In this document: positions 60,617 through 64,000 of the stretch, piece after piece
Numbering within the stretch: the first letter of the stretch is position 1
Layout: the number at the start of each line of letters is the position of its first letter
Program-made: the position numbers and the translations under genes
Origin: Emydura subglobosa
Lineage: Eukaryota; Chordata; Testudines; Chelidae
DNA length: 64,000 nucleotides
Reading direction: 5' to 3'
Assembly (NCBI GenBank): GCA_007922225.1
Contig: ML679963.1
Location: forward strand, 5,394,624 to 5,458,623
The notes under the pieces: generated by a model
What the model was told of the DNA's origin: nothing
The model's database searches: none
What the model saw: the letters and a program-made list of their open reading frames with translations, nothing else

Positions 60617-60729
60617 CATATTGAATATAAATGAGATAAACGGCATGATAAACCAATTCAATTTAAAAAGTAGACCTGACACTGTGTGTAACTTATTCTG
60701 GTGTAAAAACAAAATCAGGAAGAAACAGG
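60617..60729. repeat. dispersed repeat, copy 1
   Basis: Closely similar, in the same orientation, to 61917-62031. Shared blocks: tagacctgacactgtg, ggtgtaaaaacaaaa and caggaagaaacagg. Family unknown. Confidence 0.85.
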
Positions 60730-61073
60730 AATAGAGAGAGGGGCGAATATGGCAGAGAGGTTTTTTTTCTTTTAAAATAAAATATTCTCTCTTCATACTC
60801 TGGGAGTTTTCTTTTGCTTCAGTTCAGTTTCTTTTTCTTCAATGCAGATGTTTAAATTAAAAAAGCTCCTGAATCCAAACCCTGGATACTTTGGACCTGG
60901 GTACAATGTGGTCGGAATACAAACCTAACTCTTTTTTTCCTCTTTATCATTCCCAAACCGAATCCCCACATCCACCCTTATTTCCCCAAAGACTTTGGGG
61001 TCTTAATAAGCCATATAGAGATCTGTATTTTGCAGCTTAGACCACATTACCTTCAAATACAAATTTCTGCCTT
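60730..61073. other. AT-rich unique DNA, nothing recognised
   Basis: T-rich with several short homopolymer runs. No gene or repeat recognised. Confidence 0.45.
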
Positions 61074-61360
61074 GATTCAGAGATTTCAAGGCTAAAAGGG
61101 ATCACTGTGATTATCTAGTCTGACCTTCCATATGATACAGGCCAGAGAACCTCCCCCAAATAATTTCTATAGCATATTTTTTAGAAAAACAATCAAACTT
61201 GATTTAAAAATAGTCAGTAATGGAGACTCCACTACAACCCTTGGCAAGTTGTTCCAATCCTTAATTACTCTCACCACTAAAAATGTACACCTTATTTCCA
61301 ATTTGAATTTGTCTAGCTTCAATTTCCACCTATTGGATCACGTTATACCTTTCTCTCATC
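61074..61360 (-). mobile_element. CR1 LINE 3' end
   Basis: gattcagagatttcaaggct, aaaagggatcactgtgatta, tctagtctgaccttccatat and gatacaggccagagaacctc follow the reverse complement of the reptile CR1 3' end. Further in, ttgttccaatccttaattac and tctagcttcaatttccacc continue it. The 94-residue + strand frame (61132-61416) lies antisense to the CR1 and is not a gene. Confidence 0.9.
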
Positions 61361-61916
61361 AATCTGGCACTGAGAATTATATGAGTCACCTGTGGACCAG
61401 CATAGAGAACTACTGACTTGAATGACTGTTTTCAGTGCTGTATCTGATATTCAAGGACTTGAAATTCTAAAGGATTCCACTTTATAGCAGGTAGTGGAGG
61501 CATATCCTTAAAGCTTCTGCTCTATCAAAAGAGAAACTATGTTTCTGTTGCTACTATTTTCATGGGGTTTGTTGTTTCAGAACCAAACATGCCACAGAAG
61601 GAAAATCATACACAGTGTTAACTCTAGGAGGAAAAACAGTCAAGAACTTGGAGAGAATGATCTGGGAGATAAAGTCCAGTGCAGAAAGATCTCCTGACAG
61701 ATTATGAGTTTAATACAGGTAAGTGACAAAATGCTGGGCTGTTTTTGCTAAACTTTAAACCAACTTTACTTGCTATCAGATCATTAGAGATAGTAAATTG
61801 CATTTGTTGCAAGACTGCATGGTTGAAAGAGTGAGAGAGATGATGTGGAATGGAACAGACATTGTTCTTTCTCCTACCACTCCACCACCAATCAAAAAGG
61901 TCAATATTGTAAACAG
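61361..61916. other. Unique DNA, nothing recognised
   Basis: AT-rich, with a 60-residue - strand frame overlapping the dispersed repeat. No domain. Confidence 0.45.
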
Positions 61917-62031
61917 CATATTAAATAAAAATAAGATAAATAGTATGAAATAACCCATTCAATTTAAAAGTTAGACCTGACACTGTGCTTAACTCATACC
62001 GGTGTAAAAACAAAAACAGGAAGAAACAGGG
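61917..62031. repeat. dispersed repeat, copy 2
   Basis: See copy 1 at 60617-60729, about 1.3 kb away in the same orientation. Similarity stops sharply after caggaagaaacagg on the right, and fades at a caatatt motif on the left. Confidence 0.85.
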
Positions 62032-64000
62032 ACCAACATGACATACTAATTGTTAAGCCACCTCAATAATTAATAGATAAGATTATAAGTGTGGCCAGGA
62101 TGAAGAAGACATCTACTGATCAGTGCAACAGGACCTACTAGCTTCCAGATTTAAGGCTAGTAACTTGGAGGAATAGAAAAATTTGTTTCTCAAGGGAAGA
62201 ATCTGAATAGCACTTAACACGGGGATGTCAATTTTTTACTGTCCCAGACAGATGGTGACTTACAGATAACACCACGCTGGTGCGATTTCAACTATGACAT
62301 ATATCTCTCTTTTTTAAATAATAAGAAAAAACATGGACTTGAGAATTGATCAACCTGATGTGTGCATGTTGGAGAGAAAAGTTCCATTTGTTCAGTTTTC
62401 TAGGAAAGGGATCATTGTTACTTTTTGTGAATTCCTATTTTCCCCCCATTACCTAGAGTTTTTTATATCTCAGCTAATTAGAAGTTTGGTCTTTACTGTG
62501 CAAGTTCCCATGTCATCTGATGAATTGTTTTTGCTGAGCAGTTCAGAATATTAATGAGATTAAGTCAACAATATACTCTGAATAGCCATTATGGGGATTA
62601 AAATTTACTATTCTCAATTTACCTAATGTACTTTAGAACTCTTCTAAATTACTGACTACCCAAGAAATGAAGATGTTAATTAACAGACAATATATTTTCC
62701 TTTTAATTATTACAATTTTATTTTGTATATGAGAAGTTAAGGAATTTTTGTTAGCTGATACTTTTATATGTGAATCTATGCTTAACATACAGGTATGCCA
62801 AAATGGCTCCATCCTTGCACCCTACCATTTTGAGGGCTTTTATGCTCCATTTTATTATTTGCTCCCTTCTCAACTCAGCTGAGATGATGAGAAGATTATT
62901 CTACTACAGGTTTACCTACAGAGATAGAATTTTGCATATTTTTTACCATGAAAAGTAAAGCAGGACTGAAATTTACTCTAAAGGGAAGTGCTCCACTTCA
63001 CAAACTTACTTATAAAGCCTTGTTACTGGAATTCACAGATAACATAATTAGATGCGAAGCTTACACACTTCAACTAACTGCAATTTCACTTGGCCAGAAA
63101 ACTGGCCTCTAAGTACCACTAGCCAACTCTTTTTTCAAATCTCAGGTGCTTCTTATTGACTACTTTATGCAACAACAGTTGAAATAATTTTACATTCCTT
63201 TCTTCAACTTACTGTCTCCTGCCGGCAAACTCTACAACCAAAAAAAAAGTTTGCATTACTCAGTAAGCTGAAACAAACATGATGGAATGGTTTATTGGAA
63301 GGATAACATTGCCATTTACAGTGGTATTATTCTTTTGCATACCAGGATTCATGGACAATAAATATTGAAGTGGAAAAGTAGTTTATATGTGCATTATTAT
63401 TTTGAAGACATGGTATTTTGCATTAATGCAGATGTTTTAATGTGTACTTTAGTGTTACCAGCTGATTATGATTCTGCACACAGTATGTGCTCAAGTTTTT
63501 GAACAATAACAGTCTTGCTTAAAAAAATATATCCACAGTAGTCTGCTGTTACACAATTCATTTTTCTTATTTTGTTTAGTTTGATTTTACAGCACCTAGA
63601 CTCTTGGCACTTTACAAAATTAAAACTAGCTTTTTCAGGACAGAAGACTAACAACAGCCTATGCAACAGATGACACTGCTTGGCCTTGAAACGACTGCTT
63701 TTCTTTTCTTCCTTGATACTTAATTATTTCCACTGGACTAATGGGCTGGCATGCGGAGCCTGGCTCAAATATCTATCACCAGGAATAAGCTATGATTTCT
63801 TTCCTCATGGCAATTCTTAAGAACTTTCTATAACTAAACAACCATTAGGAGAAATATTAAAAATGTTAAAGTCATTGAAAATTGACCATTTGATTAATCC
63901 ATTAGCAATTTCTCTAAAGTATTTTGGCATTGGAGGTTTGTTTCTTAAACAAGCTGAAATGTCATACCAAAAGTTTTGCATAGAAAATAAACATCAAAAG
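62032..64000. other. AT-rich unique DNA, nothing recognised
   Basis: Frames of 62-73 residues are chance-sized and lack domains. No repeat family recognised up to the window end. Confidence 0.45.

Noticed and set aside
61132..61416. 94-residue + strand frame
   Set aside because: Antisense to a CR1 3' end.

Overview
The window looks like a gene-poor stretch of an amniote nuclear genome, most likely a reptile and probably a turtle. The evidence is the repeat content: 5'-truncated CR1 LINEs with reptile-type 3' ends, many old MIR-type SINE fragments, several hAT-derived DNA transposons and MITEs, a Tx1-like LINE tail, long dinucleotide microsatellites, and AT-rich unique DNA. I cannot exclude a crocodilian or another sauropsid. 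There is no prokaryotic or viral organisation, no tRNA or rRNA, and a 10-base N gap (12204-12213) marks a draft eukaryotic assembly.

No host protein-coding exon can be supported. Nearly all open frames are short, lack similarity I can recognise, and are the length expected by chance. The only protein-like signals are transposon fossils: a hAT transposase on the + strand (about 6091-6830), a second hAT transposase of the TTF zinc-finger type on the - strand (about 59054-59640), a CR1 ORF2 C-terminus on the - strand (26950-27150), a likely L2-type ORF2 scrap on the - strand (about 23165-23335), and a Tx1-like ORF2 C-terminus with a C-x2-C-x7-H-x4-C motif on the + strand (about 54500-55010). The region is best read as intergenic DNA or a very large intron.

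Layout. 1-12 kb: AT-rich unique DNA, a short repeat end with a hammerhead-like core (about 640-757), small palindromic MITEs, the hAT fossil, MIR fragments. 12-24 kb: a gapped CA microsatellite, MITEs, MIRs, a compound microsatellite at 18.7 kb, an L2 scrap. 24-33 kb: two non-autonomous hAT elements with recognisable terminal repeats (24088-24502, 27290-27642), two CR1 copies, and a MIR split by a later MITE insertion (31643-32180). 33-49 kb: mostly unique DNA with a GC-rich hAT MITE (37336-37664), a nearly complete MIR, AT and CA simple repeats, and a 62-bp tandem duplication. 49.5-50.1 kb: a block with the look of a conserved regulatory element. 53.9-55.2 kb: a GC-rich composite repeat with LTR-like ends around a LINE tail. 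55-64 kb: a near-perfect hairpin MITE (57563-57644), the TTF-type hAT remnant with a palindromic terminal part, a CR1, and a dispersed duplication of about 115 bp.

The strongest candidates for a second look are the two hAT transposase fossils, the LTR-like/LINE composite with identical 4-bp flanks, the 34-bp-stem hairpin, the dispersed duplication at 60.6/61.9 kb, the hammerhead-like motif, and the putative regulatory block near 50 kb. No complete new biological system is visible.
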